Source of the DNA: JBEAOO01 sp041164825
Lineage (GTDB): Bacteria > Pseudomonadota > Gammaproteobacteria > Burkholderiales > Burkholderiaceae_C
Length of the DNA stretch: 10,307 bases
Assembly: GCA_041164825.1 (NCBI GenBank)
Contig: JBEAOO010000086.1
Coordinates: 1 to 10,307, forward strand
Direction of reading: 5' to 3'
In this document: piece by piece, positions 1 through 7,936 of the stretch
How the letters are laid out: every line of letters starts with the position of its first letter
Position numbering within the stretch: the first letter of the stretch is position 1
The notes under the pieces: model-generated
Databases searched by the model: none
Told to the model about the DNA's origin: nothing
What the model saw: only the letters and a program-made list of their open reading frames with translations
Program-made: the position numbers and the translations under genes

Positions 1-2080
1 CTTGCAAGCCTTCGCCCAAAGAAGACAAACGCGCTCGAACCACCGGCTCAGGGGTTTGCACAAAGCGAAACAGCGATCTCGCATGCCAGGCGATTTCTGA
101 GGCATCGTGCCGCACGAAGTAGCTCAGCTCCAGCGTCTTCCACAGCGCCTCTTCGGTGCCGGGCAAGAGCGAGTAGAGGTTGAGTGTGTGCCGGGCTTCT
201 TGCTTGCGGGCTTCAATCTCGGCATCGAGATTGGGCCTTGCGCCGCCCAGCGCCCGCAAGGTCAAGCGATACAAGTCTTCGAGCAGCTTGCCCTTCCAGG
301 CGTTCCACACCTTGGGGCTGGTGCCGCGGATGTCGGCCACGGTCAACAGATAGAGGGCAGTCAGCCGACGCTCGGTGCCCACCATGGTGACAAATCGCTC
401 GATGACTTCGGGGTCGGAGAGGTCTTCCTTTTGCGCGATGCGCGACATCGTCAGGTGCCCCTCGACGAGGAAGGCCATCAGCGCGGTGTTCTCTTTGTCG
501 ATGCCGTGGTCGCGGCAGAAGGCGCGCACTTCCACGCCGCCGAGCTCAGAGTGGTCGCCGCCACGGCCTTTGGCCACGTCGTGAAACAGGGCGGCCACGT
601 AGAGCACCCACGGGTCGGCGAACGACGAGGCCAGCTGGGTGCAGAAAGGATATTCGTGCGCGTGTTCGGCCACGAAAAAGCGCCGCACATTGCGCAGCAC
701 CATCAGGATGTGCTGGTCCACGGTGTAGACGTGGAACAGGTCGTGCTGCATCTGGCCCACGATGCGCCGGAACACCCACAGGTAGCGCCCGAGCACGCTG
801 GTCTCGTTCATCAGCCGGAAGGCGTGCGTCTGCCCGCCGTCCGATTGCAAGATGGCCATGAAGGTGGTGCGGTTGGCCGGGTCGCGGCGGAAGGCGCCGT
901 TCATCAGCCCGCGCGCGTTGTAGAGCGCCCGCAGCGTGCGCGCCGACAAGCCCTTCACCGACGGGTTCTGCTGGTAGACCCAGAAGGTGCGCAGGATGGC
1001 ACTGGGGTCGCGCTGGTAGAGGTCGTCGCTGGCGATTTCCAGCATGCTCGCGCGCTCGCTGAACTGCGCGTCGATGGGCCGCAGCGGCAGGTCTTGTAGC
1101 TGGTTGACCCGCTCCTCGATGCCCAGCATCAAGATGTGGTTGAGCTGGCTCACGGCCTTGGCCGCCCAGTAGTAGCGGCGCATCAGCACCTCGGAGGCGC
1201 GCTGCTCGGCCGACGCGGTGTAGCCAAAGCTCTCGGCCACGGCGGTTTGCAGGTCGAACACCAGGCGGTCTTCGCGCCGGCCGGCAATCAGGTGCAGCCG
1301 GGCGCGGATCAACTTGAGCGCGCCCTCGTTTCGCAGCAGCTGCTTCACCTCAAAAGGTGTCAGCAGGCCGTTGGCCGCCATCTCGTTCCAATTGCGGCCG
1401 AGGCCGGCGGCGCGGGCCACCCAGCGCAGCACCTGCAGGTCGCGCAGGCCGCCGGGGCTTTCTTTGCAGTTGGGCTCCAACGAGTAGGGCGTGTCTTCGT
1501 ATTTTTGGTGGCGCTGGCGCATCTCCAGCGTCTTGGCACGCAAAAACGCCTGCGGGTCCATGGCCGCGTGGTTGGCCTTGCGGAAGGCGCTGAACAAGCG
1601 CTTGGAGCCGCACAGGTAGCGCGATTCCAGCAACGCCGTTTGCACCGTCTGGTCACGCGCGCTTTCTTCGAGGCACTCGTCCAGCGTGCGCACGCTGGAG
1701 CCAATCTCCAGGCCGATGTCCCAGCAGGCGGTGATGAGGCCTTCCACCGACGACTTCAGCGCGTCGTTGTCGCCCGTGGTGCTGGGCGGCAGCAGCACCA
1801 GCACGTCCACGTCGGAATACGGAAACAGCTCTCCGCGCCCATACCCGCCGACGGCCACCAGCGTGGCGCCGGGCGGCATCATCGCGTGTTGCCACAGGTC
1901 GACCAAGCTCTGATCGGTGTGGCGGGCAAGCGCCTTCACCAGCCGTGCCGCCGCGGGGGCGGTAGGGCGGGTGTCGCGGAAGTGGTCGAGCAGCTCGCCC
2001 TTGCCGTGTTTCAGGCGCTGGCGCAGTTCAGAAATGCTGCGGACCGAGGAGGGCTGCGGAGGCTGGAGGCTGACCGGCAT
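1..2080 (-). CDS. glnD: [Protein-PII] uridylyltransferase / uridylyl-removing enzyme, C-terminus beyond left edge
   Basis: Cytoplasmic bifunctional nitrogen sensor. It uridylylates the PII signal proteins (GlnB/GlnK) when glutamine is low and removes UMP when glutamine is high, so controlling glutamine synthetase adenylylation and NtrB/NtrC. I translated the minus strand by hand: 693 codons plus one base are present and the frame stays open to the edge. The nucleotidyltransferase signature GGYGRGELFPYSDVD is at about residues 78-92, with D90 and D92 the expected metal ligands. A conserved EPNCKESPGGLRD block follows at 202-214. The HD phosphohydrolase motif (FHDVAKG, H500-D501) supports uridylyl removal. 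GlnD is usually about 850-890 residues, so the two C-terminal glutamine-binding ACT domains lie outside the window. The ATG at 2080 is 17 bases after the map stop and lacks a clear Shine-Dalgarno. An in-frame TTG at 2101 that overlaps the map stop is a weaker alternative. The gene is probably co-transcribed with map. Confidence 0.96.
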   Translation of the reverse strand, partial: MPVSLQPPQPSSVRSISELRQRLKHGKGELLDHFRDTRPTAPAAARLVKALARHTDQSLVDLWQHAMMPPGATLVAVGGYGRGELFPYSDVDVLVLLPPSTTGDNDALKSSVEGLITACWDIGLEIGSSVRTLDECLEESARDQTVQTALLESRYLCGSKRLFSAFRKANHAAMDPQAFLRAKTLEMRQRHQKYEDTPYSLEPNCKESPGGLRDLQVLRWVARAAGLGRNWNEMAANGLLTPFEVKQLLRNEGALKLIRARLHLIAGRREDRLVFDLQTAVAESFGYTASAEQRASEVLMRRYYWAAKAVSQLNHILMLGIEERVNQLQDLPLRPIDAQFSERASMLEIASDDLYQRDPSAILRTFWVYQQNPSVKGLSARTLRALYNARGLMNGAFRRDPANRTTFMAILQSDGGQTHAFRLMNETSVLGRYLWVFRRIVGQMQHDLFHVYTVDQHILMVLRNVRRFFVAEHAHEYPFCTQLASSFADPWVLYVAALFHDVAKGRGGDHSELGGVEVRAFCRDHGIDKENTALMAFLVEGHLTMSRIAQKEDLSDPEVIERFVTMVGTERRLTALYLLTVADIRGTSPKVWNAWKGKLLEDLYRLTLRALGGARPNLDAEIEARKQEARHTLNLYSLLPGTEEALWKTLELSYFVRHDASEIAWHARSLFRFVQTPEPVVRARLSSLGEGLQ

Positions 2081-2097
2081 CGAGGCAGTGGGGTCTC

Positions 2098-2919
2098 TCA
2101 AGCCGTGACGAAGTCGGGGATGGGCGGGTAGCCGGCCGACAGGGTCAGCACCTCGTAACCGGTGTCGGTGACGACGATGGTGTGTTCCCACTGCGCCGAG
2201 AGTGAGCCGTCTTTGGTGACGATGGTCCAGCCGTCGTAGGGCAGCTTGCCTTTGCGGTCTTCCTTGATCTCGCTCTTGCCGGCATTGATCATGGGTTCGA
2301 TGGTGAACACCATGCCCGGCACCAGCACCTCCAGCGTGCCCGGGCGGCCGTAGTGCAGCACCTGCGGGTCTTCGTGGAACACGCGGCCAATGCCGTGGCC
2401 ACAAAACTCGCGCACCACCGTGAAGCCTTGGTTCTCGGCAAACACCTGGATGGCATGGCCGATGTCGCCCAGGCGCACACCCGGCTTCACTTTTTGGATG
2501 CCCTTCCACATGGCGTCGTAGGTGATGGCGCACAGGCGCTTGGCGGCAATCGAGCCTTCACCCACCACAAACATGCGGCTGGTGTCGCCATGCCAGCCGT
2601 CCTTGATCACGGTGACGTCGATGTTGACGATGTCGCCGTTCTTCAGCACGCGCTCGTGCGGCACGCCGTGGCACACCTGCTGGTTGATCGAGGTGCAGAT
2701 CGACTTGGGGTAGGGCGTGTAGCCCGGCGGCGCGTAGTTCAGCGGCGCGGGGATCGCGTCCTGCACGTTCACGATGTGGTCGTGGGCCAGCTTGTCGAGT
2801 TGCTCGGTGGTGATGCCAGGCTTCACATGCGGGGTCAGCATGTCCAGCACTTCAGAGGCCAAGCGGCCGGCAACGCGCATGCCGGCAATGTCGTCGGCGG
2901 TTTTGATCGTGATCGTCAT
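2098..2919 (-). CDS. map: Methionine aminopeptidase, type I
   Basis: Removes the initiator methionine from nascent proteins whose second residue is small. It is an essential cytoplasmic dinuclear metalloenzyme of the pita-bread fold. The protein has 273 residues and all five metal ligands are visible: D101 (NIDVTV), D112 (HGDTSRMF), H175 (CGHGIG), E208 (FTIEPM) and E245 (AQWEHT). H84 in QVCHGVPH and H182 in VFHEDP match the family's active-site histidines. There is no N-terminal zinc-finger extension, as expected for the bacterial type Ia form. The segment between E208 and E245 is about six residues longer than I recall for E. coli MetAP, carrying a charged EIKEDRKGKLPYDG stretch. The start ATG has a poor Shine-Dalgarno; a GATAAT box lies only 8 bases upstream of it. 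The gene is divergent from purL and upstream of glnD, the map-glnD order also found in enterobacteria. Confidence 0.97.
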   Translation of the reverse strand: MTITIKTADDIAGMRVAGRLASEVLDMLTPHVKPGITTEQLDKLAHDHIVNVQDAIPAPLNYAPPGYTPYPKSICTSINQQVCHGVPHERVLKNGDIVNIDVTVIKDGWHGDTSRMFVVGEGSIAAKRLCAITYDAMWKGIQKVKPGVRLGDIGHAIQVFAENQGFTVVREFCGHGIGRVFHEDPQVLHYGRPGTLEVLVPGMVFTIEPMINAGKSEIKEDRKGKLPYDGWTIVTKDGSLSAQWEHTIVVTDTGYEVLTLSAGYPPIPDFVTA

Positions 2920-2922
2920 GGC

Positions 2923-2938
2923 GCAGGATTATCCCTGC
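2923..2938 (-). promoter_or_regulatory. Candidate map -10 box inside a perfect short palindrome
   Basis: On the minus strand, GATAAT (2933 down to 2928) matches TATAAT at 5 of 6 positions. It is flanked by GCAGG and CCTGC, a perfect 5-base inverted repeat. A start point about 7 bases downstream would fall within a base or two of the map ATG at 2919, giving a leaderless or nearly leaderless mRNA, which fits the weak Shine-Dalgarno. No convincing -35 hexamer is seen 16-18 bases upstream, so this is inferred from the -10 box alone. The palindrome could be an operator overlapping the promoter. Confidence 0.4.
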
Positions 2939-2954
2939 AAGCGGCGGCCCGCGG

Positions 2955-2982
2955 CCGGATGGGGTCTCCGAGACGTTTCCGG
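2955..2982. repeat. Imperfect dyad symmetry in the map/purL divergent promoter region
   Basis: The core GTCTCCGAGAC (2964-2974) is a perfect 5+1+5 inverted repeat. It is nested within an outer CCGGA (2955-2959) / TCCGG (2978-2982) repeat, all centred on 2969. It lies about 25 bases upstream of the proposed purL -10 box and about 35 bases upstream of the map start, so one bound regulator could act on both genes. No T-tract follows on either strand, so it does not look like a terminator. Its function is unknown, and GC-rich DNA raises the chance of accidental dyads. Confidence 0.35.
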
Positions 2983-3005
2983 CGGCCAAGAAGCTGTCGT
3001 CCCGC

Positions 3006-3012
3006 TTAAAAT
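3006..3012 (+). promoter_or_regulatory. Candidate purL -10 promoter element
   Basis: TTAAAAT followed by GCGCGG is the only AT-rich hexamer-like box in the GC-rich stretch upstream of purL. TAAAAT matches the sigma-70 -10 consensus at 5 of 6 positions. A start near 3019 would give a leader of about 60 bases. No good TTGACA-like -35 stands 16-18 bases upstream, so transcription may need an activator or rely on the -10 alone. Confidence 0.4.
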
Positions 3013-3078
3013 GCGCGGTTTCCCGCAGGCGCGGCCTTTTCCTTGGGCTGCCCACAACCTCTTGAGCGAGTCTCCCGC

Positions 3079-6000
3079 GTGACCACCACTGCCAAGCATC
3101 TGCTGCACTTTGAGGGCGGCAACGCCTTGTCGGCCTTCCGCGCCCAAGCGCTGTTGCCCCGTCTCCAGGCGGTCTGCCCGCGCGTCACCGGCGTGGCCGC
3201 ACGCCATGTGCACTGGGTGTGGAGCGACACCGCGCTCGACCGCGCCGCCAACGACAAACTCGACGGCCTGCTGCGCTACGGCGACGCCTACACCGGCCCC
3301 ACCGATGGCGCGCTGGTGGTGGTGGCGCCGCGTCTGGGCACCGTGTCGCCCTGGGCCAGCAAGGCCACCGACATTGCCCACAACTGCGGCTTGGCCATCC
3401 ACCGCGTCGAGCGCGTCACCGAATTCCGCTTGAGCCTGAAGAGCGGCCTGCTGAGTGCGGCCAAGCCGCTGGACGCTGCCGAACTGCAGGCCGTGGCCGC
3501 GCTGTTGCACGACCGCATGACCGAGAGCGTGCTGCTGGCCCGTGCCGACGCCGCCCACTTGTTTGACGCGCAGAACGCCCCGGCGCTGGAGCACGTGGAC
3601 GTGATCGGCCAAGGCCGCAGCGCGCTCGTGGCCGCCAACACCACCTTCGGCCTGGCCCTGTCGGCCGACGAGATCGACTACCTGGTCGACGCCTTCACGG
3701 CGCTCCAGCGCAACCCGAGCGACGTCGAACTGATGATGTTCGCACAGGCCAACTCCGAGCACTGCCGGCACAAGATCTTCAACGCCGAGTTCACGATTGA
3801 TGGGCAGGCGCAGGAACACTCGATGTTCCAGATGATCCGCAACACCCACAAGCTGGCGCCACAGCACACCGTCATCGCTTACAGCGACAACGCCTCGGTG
3901 ATGGAAGGCGGCCCCACGCAGCGCTGGCTGCCGCAAGGTTTCACCAACGCCCCCCTTTACGGCCCGCGCGAAGAAACCGTGCACGTGCTGATGAAGGTGG
4001 AAACCCACAACCACCCGACCGCGATTTCGCCCTTCCCGGGTGCGTCCACCGGTGCGGGCGGTGAAATCCGCGACGAAGGCGCCACCGGCCGCGGCTCGCG
4101 CCCCAAGGCTGGCCTGGGCGGCTTCAGTGTGTCGAACCTGCACCTGCCGGGCCTCAATGAGCCCTGGGAGCAGAACCCGATCGGCAAGCCCGAGCACATC
4201 GCCAGCCCGCTGCAAATCATGATCGACGGCCCGCTCGGCGGCGCCGCGTTCAACAACGAATTCGGCCGCCCCAATCTGGCCGGCTACTTCCGCGTCTACG
4301 AGCAAGCCGTGGGCGGCACGGTGCGCGGGTATCACAAGCCCATCATGATCGCCGGGGGCTTGGGCACGATCTCGGCCGACCAGACCGAGAAGGTGCAGTT
4401 CCCTGCCGGCACGCTGCTGATCCAGCTCGGTGGCCCGGGCATGCGCATCGGCATGGGCGGTGGTGCGGCCAGCTCGATGGCGGCTGGCGCCAACGCGGCC
4501 GAGCTCGATTTCGACTCGGTGCAGCGTGGCAACCCCGAGATCGAGCGCCGCGCGCAAGAGGTGATCAACCACTGCTGGTCGCTGGGTGCGGCCAACCCCA
4601 TTTTGGCGATTCACGACGTGGGCGCGGGCGGCATCTCCAATGCCTTCCCCGAGTTGGTGGACGGCGCGGGCATGGGCGCACGCTTTGATTTGTCGAAGGT
4701 GCCGCTCGAAGAAACCGGCCTGGCGCCCAAAGAGATTTGGTGCAACGAGAGCCAAGAGCGCTACGTGATGGCGGTGGCGCCCGAGTCGCTGCCGATTTTT
4801 GAGGCCATGTGCGAGCGCGAGCGCTGCCCGTTTGGCGTGGTGGGTGTCACCACGGCCGAGAAAGCGCTGATCCTGGAAGACGGCCCCGGCGGCGAGCGCG
4901 TGATCGACATGCCCATGGACGTGCTGCTCGGCAAGCCGCCCAAGATGATGCGCGACGTCACCCGCGTGGTCACCACCACCCCGGCGCTCAACCTCACCGG
5001 CGTGGCGCTGGCCGAGGTGGCGCACAGCGTGCTGCGCCACCCCACGGTGGCCAGCAAGCGCTTCTTGATCACCATCGGCGACCGCGCCGTGCTCGGCCTG
5101 AGCCACCTCGACCAAATGGTCGGCCCCTGGCAGGTGCCGGTGGCCGACGTGGCCGTGACGCTGGCCGACTACGTGGGCTTCCGCGGCGAGGCCATGAGCA
5201 TGGGCGAGCGCACGCCGCTGGCCGCCATCAATGCGCCCGCCTCGGGCCGCATGGCCGTGGGCGAGTCGCTCACCAACCTGCTGGCTGCGCCTTTTGAGCT
5301 CGGCCGCGTCAAGCTGAGCTGCAACTGGATGGCCGCTTGTGGCGAGCCGGCCGAAGACGCCGCGCTCTACGACACCGTGCGTGCCGTGGGCATGGAGCTG
5401 TGCCCGGCACTGGGCATCAGCGTGCCGGTGGGCAAAGACAGCCTGTCGATGCGCACCCGCTGGAGCGACGGTGGCCAGGCCAAGCAGGTCACGGCCCCGG
5501 TGTCGCTGATCGTCTCGGCCTTTGTCACGCTCGACGATGTGCGCGGCACGCTGACCCCGCAACTGCAACAGGGCGACACCACGCTGCTGCTGATCGACCT
5601 CGGCCAGGGCCAAAACCGCATGGCCGGCTCGATGCTGGCGCAGGTCATCAACCAATTCGGCGACACCGTGCCCGATCTGGACGACCCGAAGCAGCTGATC
5701 GCCCTGATCAACGCCGTCAACGAGCTGCGTGCCCAAGGCCAGCTGCTGGCCTACCACGACCGCAGTGACGGCGGCCTGTGGGCCAGCGTGGCCGAGATGG
5801 CCTTCGCCGGTCAACGCGGCGTGAGCCTGAACGTCGATCTGCTGGTGACCGAAGGTGACGGCATCAGCGACAGCCGCGCCGACACCGGCGACTCGAAAAA
5901 CTGGGCCGGCCAGGTGGGCGAGCGCCGCAACGAGCTGACGCTGCGCGCGCTGTTCAATGAAGAACTCGGCGCCGTGATCCAGGTGCCCACGGCGCAGCGT

Positions 6001-7065
6001 GATGCAGTGATGGCCACGCTGCGCGCGCACGGCCTGTCGCGCCACAGCCATGTGGTGGGCAAGACCAATGACCGCGGCACGATCGAGGTCTGGCGCGATG
6101 CCAAGAGCGTGTTCAGCGCCTCGCTGCAGTCGCTGCAACAAAGCTGGGACGTGGTCAGTGCCGGCATCGCCGGCCTGCGCGACAACCCGGCCTGCGCCGA
6201 GGCCGAACACGCGGCCGCCGGCGCGCCCAACGACCCGGGCCTGCATGTGGCGCTCACGTTTGATGCGAGCGTCAATGTGGCGGCGGCCTTCATCGGCCAA
6301 GCCCGCCCCAAGATGGCGATCCTGCGCGAGCAGGGCGTCAACAGCCATGTGGAGATGAGCCAGGCCATGCACCGCGCGGGCTTTGACACCTTCGACGTGC
6401 ACATGAGCGACCTGCACACCGGCCGCGCCCGCCTCGACCAGTTCCAAGGTTTTGTGGCCTGCGGCGGTTTCAGTTATGGCGACACCCTGGGTGCCGGCGA
6501 AGGCTGGGCCCGGTCGGTGATGTTCAACCCGCTGCTGGCCGAGCAATTTGCGCAGTTCTTTGCCCGCCCAGACACGCTGGCCCTGGGCGTGTGCAATGGC
6601 TGCCAGATGCTGGCCGCGCTGGCCCCGATCATCCCGGGCGCGCAAGACTGGCCCAAGTTCACCCGCAACAAGAGCGAGCAGTTCGAAGCCCGCTTGTCGA
6701 TGGTCGAGGTGCTGGACAGCCCGTCGTTGTTCCTCACCGGCATGGCCGGCAGCCGCCTGCCGATCGCCGTGGCGCACGGCGAGGGGTTTGCCGACTTCTC
6801 GCAGCGCGGCGACGCCGCCAAGGTGCTGCGCGCCATGCGGTTTGTGGACAACCACGGCCAGGCCACCGAGCAGTACCCGTTCAACCCGAACGGCAGCGCC
6901 GGCGGCTTGACGGCGGTGACCACGGCCGATGGCCGCTTCACCGCGCTCATGCCGCACCCGGAGCGCGTGTTCCGCAACATCCAGATGAGCTGGACGAATG
7001 GCGACCCGAGCGCCGACAGCCCGTGGATGCGCTTGTTTCAGAACGCGCGCAAGGCGCTGGGCTGA
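3079..7065 (+). CDS. purL: Phosphoribosylformylglycinamidine (FGAM) synthase, long single-chain form
   Basis: Fourth step of de novo purine synthesis: FGAR + glutamine + ATP gives FGAM + glutamate + ADP + Pi, in the cytoplasm. The GTG at 3079 gives 1328 residues (E. coli PurL is 1295). I prefer it over an in-frame TTG at 3043 because family homology begins just after it (HFEGGNALSAFRAQ), and GAGCGAG (3064-3070) gives partial Shine-Dalgarno pairing at 8 bases. Domain order is a PurS-like N-terminal region, a linker with NSEHCRHK (225-232), synthetase halves with KVETHNHP (306-313) and PVGKDSLSMRTRW further on, and a C-terminal class I glutaminase. The glutaminase triad is C1172 (GVCNGCQ), H1293 and E1295 (MPHPE). 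A hydrophilic insertion of roughly 25 residues lies near 925-950, before LRALFNEELGAV; I believe related betaproteobacterial PurLs share it. It is divergent from map with its own candidate promoter, and no terminator is visible after the stop. Confidence 0.98.
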   Translation: MTTTAKHLLHFEGGNALSAFRAQALLPRLQAVCPRVTGVAARHVHWVWSDTALDRAANDKLDGLLRYGDAYTGPTDGALVVVAPRLGTVSPWASKATDIAHNCGLAIHRVERVTEFRLSLKSGLLSAAKPLDAAELQAVAALLHDRMTESVLLARADAAHLFDAQNAPALEHVDVIGQGRSALVAANTTFGLALSADEIDYLVDAFTALQRNPSDVELMMFAQANSEHCRHKIFNAEFTIDGQAQEHSMFQMIRNTHKLAPQHTVIAYSDNASVMEGGPTQRWLPQGFTNAPLYGPREETVHVLMKVETHNHPTAISPFPGASTGAGGEIRDEGATGRGSRPKAGLGGFSVSNLHLPGLNEPWEQNPIGKPEHIASPLQIMIDGPLGGAAFNNEFGRPNLAGYFRVYEQAVGGTVRGYHKPIMIAGGLGTISADQTEKVQFPAGTLLIQLGGPGMRIGMGGGAASSMAAGANAAELDFDSVQRGNPEIERRAQEVINHCWSLGAANPILAIHDVGAGGISNAFPELVDGAGMGARFDLSKVPLEETGLAPKEIWCNESQERYVMAVAPESLPIFEAMCERERCPFGVVGVTTAEKALILEDGPGGERVIDMPMDVLLGKPPKMMRDVTRVVTTTPALNLTGVALAEVAHSVLRHPTVASKRFLITIGDRAVLGLSHLDQMVGPWQVPVADVAVTLADYVGFRGEAMSMGERTPLAAINAPASGRMAVGESLTNLLAAPFELGRVKLSCNWMAACGEPAEDAALYDTVRAVGMELCPALGISVPVGKDSLSMRTRWSDGGQAKQVTAPVSLIVSAFVTLDDVRGTLTPQLQQGDTTLLLIDLGQGQNRMAGSMLAQVINQFGDTVPDLDDPKQLIALINAVNELRAQGQLLAYHDRSDGGLWASVAEMAFAGQRGVSLNVDLLVTEGDGISDSRADTGDSKNWAGQVGERRNELTLRALFNEELGAVIQVPTAQRDAVMATLRAHGLSRHSHVVGKTNDRGTIEVWRDAKSVFSASLQSLQQSWDVVSAGIAGLRDNPACAEAEHAAAGAPNDPGLHVALTFDASVNVAAAFIGQARPKMAILREQGVNSHVEMSQAMHRAGFDTFDVHMSDLHTGRARLDQFQGFVACGGFSYGDTLGAGEGWARSVMFNPLLAEQFAQFFARPDTLALGVCNGCQMLAALAPIIPGAQDWPKFTRNKSEQFEARLSMVEVLDSPSLFLTGMAGSRLPIAVAHGEGFADFSQRGDAAKVLRAMRFVDNHGQATEQYPFNPNGSAGGLTAVTTADGRFTALMPHPERVFRNIQMSWTNGDPSADSPWMRLFQNARKALG

Positions 7066-7077
7066 TCGCGTGAGTTG

Positions 7078-7140
7078 GCTCGGTCTCGCCTGATCTGTCT
7101 CGCCCGATCTGTCTTGCCCGATCTGTCTCGCCCGATCTGA
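7078..7140. repeat. 14-base tandem repeat, about 4.5 copies
   Basis: The unit GATCTGTCTCGCCC occurs at 7092-7105, 7106-7119 (one change, C to T) and 7120-7133. A degenerate copy precedes it at 7078-7091 (11 of 14 matching), and a half copy, GATCTGA, follows at 7134-7140. It fills most of the 79 bases between the purL stop and the start of the membrane-protein gene. Four GATC sites occur at exact 14-base spacing. The unit forms no obvious hairpin, so I see no terminator here. It could be a length-variable spacer affecting the downstream gene; that role is inference. Confidence 0.9.
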
Positions 7141-7144
7141 GCGC

Positions 7145-7876
7145 ATGAGCACCACCTCCGCCACCCGCCCGCGCTTCGATCGCCTCGATGCGCTGCGCGG
7201 CGTGGCGGTGCTGTGGATGGCGGCGTTTCATTTCAGCTTCGACCTCAGCCACCTGGGCTACACCCACCAAGATTTCTACCGAGATCCTGTGTGGACGCGC
7301 CAGCGCGTGGCCATCTTGAGTCTGTTTTTGCTCTGCGCCGGGGCCGGTCAGGCCGTGGCCGTGGCGCAAGGACAAACCTGGGCGCGCTTTGCGCAGCGTG
7401 GGTGGCGCATTGCCGCCTGCGCGGTGCTGGTCAGTGCGGGCTCGTGGCTGATGTTTCCGCAGAGCTACATCAGCTTTGGCGTGCTGCATGGCATGGCGGT
7501 GATGTTGCTGTTGCTGCGGGCTGGGGCGGCGCTGCCGGGGCGTGTGTGGCTTGCGGTGGGCGCGGTGGCGCTCGCCCTGCCGTGGTTTGTCGCCGATCCG
7601 CTGTTCGACACCCGGGCCGGCAACTGGGTCGGCCTGGTCACGCACAAGCCCATCACCGAAGACTGGGTGCCCGTGTTGCCTTGGTTGGGTGTGATGGTGG
7701 CGGGGCTGCTGGCGGGGCGCTGGCTGCTGGCCCGTCGGCCAGCGTGGCTGAACGGAGCGCTGCCCGCTGCGTGCCAACCGCTGGTTTGGCTGGGGCGGCA
7801 CAGCCTGGGCTTCTACATGCTGCACCAGCCCGTCTTCATTGGCGGGTTGATGGCGCTCAAGTCGCTGCAGGGTTGA
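7145..7876 (+). CDS. DUF1624 / heparan-alpha-glucosaminide N-acetyltransferase-like membrane protein
   Basis: A small polytopic inner-membrane protein of 243 residues, about the usual length of bacterial DUF1624 proteins (Pfam HGSNAT catalytic family). Family marks seen are RLDALRGVAVLWMAAFHFSF at 13-32 (the DxxRGxA opening with H29 and a following DL), RQRVAILSLFLLCAGAG at 52-68, FGVLHGMAVM at 111-120 with H115 at the position expected for the reactive histidine, and WLGRHSLGFYMLHQPVF at 215-231. Hydrophobic stretches at about 15-32, 55-74, 88-104, 111-126, 134-150, 175-197 and 219-238 suggest six or seven membrane spans. By analogy with human HGSNAT it may transfer an acyl group across the membrane to a sugar, but the bacterial substrate is not known and the neighbours give no hint. 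The start has only weak Shine-Dalgarno pairing (TGAG) and sits directly after the tandem repeat. It might be read from purL. Confidence 0.85.
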   Translation: MSTTSATRPRFDRLDALRGVAVLWMAAFHFSFDLSHLGYTHQDFYRDPVWTRQRVAILSLFLLCAGAGQAVAVAQGQTWARFAQRGWRIAACAVLVSAGSWLMFPQSYISFGVLHGMAVMLLLLRAGAALPGRVWLAVGAVALALPWFVADPLFDTRAGNWVGLVTHKPITEDWVPVLPWLGVMVAGLLAGRWLLARRPAWLNGALPAACQPLVWLGRHSLGFYMLHQPVFIGGLMALKSLQG

Positions 7877-7899
7877 TGCGTTGGCGGCTGGCTCCGCCC

Positions 7900-7926
7900 T
7901 AAAGTTCTCTGGCGCCCCGTCGATAA
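7900..7926 (+). promoter_or_regulatory. Sigma-28 (FliA) flagellar promoter
   Basis: TAAAGTTC (7900-7907), 11 bases, then GTCGATAA (7919-7926). The enterobacterial FliA consensus is TAAAGTTT-N11-GCCGATAA, so 14 of 16 bases match with the exact spacing. It lies 24 bases after the stop of the membrane-protein gene and 64 bases before the next start codon. Transcription would start near 7933. This places the downstream gene in the late flagellar/chemotaxis regulon. Confidence 0.85.
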
Positions 7927-7936
7927 GCCCGATGCA

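Noticed and set aside
1523..1545. TGGCACG followed by CAAAAACGC as a sigma-54 promoter
   Set aside because: It lacks the TTGC -12 element, lies inside glnD, and on the plus strand has no gene to drive.
107..2131. Plus-strand open frames of about 330 codons each (107-1099 and 1136-2131)
   Set aside because: They are antisense to glnD, whose minus-strand translation has NTase and HD motifs in one unbroken frame.
2929..7164. Antisense open frame of 1411 codons covering all of purL
   Set aside because: It is opposite a gene with complete family motifs. Its product is a His/Ala/Gly/Arg/Val-rich string with no domain sense, typical of the stop-poor antisense frame of GC-rich genes.
7883..7898. 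GGCGG/CCGCC hairpin after the DUF1624 gene as a terminator
   Set aside because: It is only a 5-base-pair stem with no T-tract after it; the following bases are the FliA -35 element.
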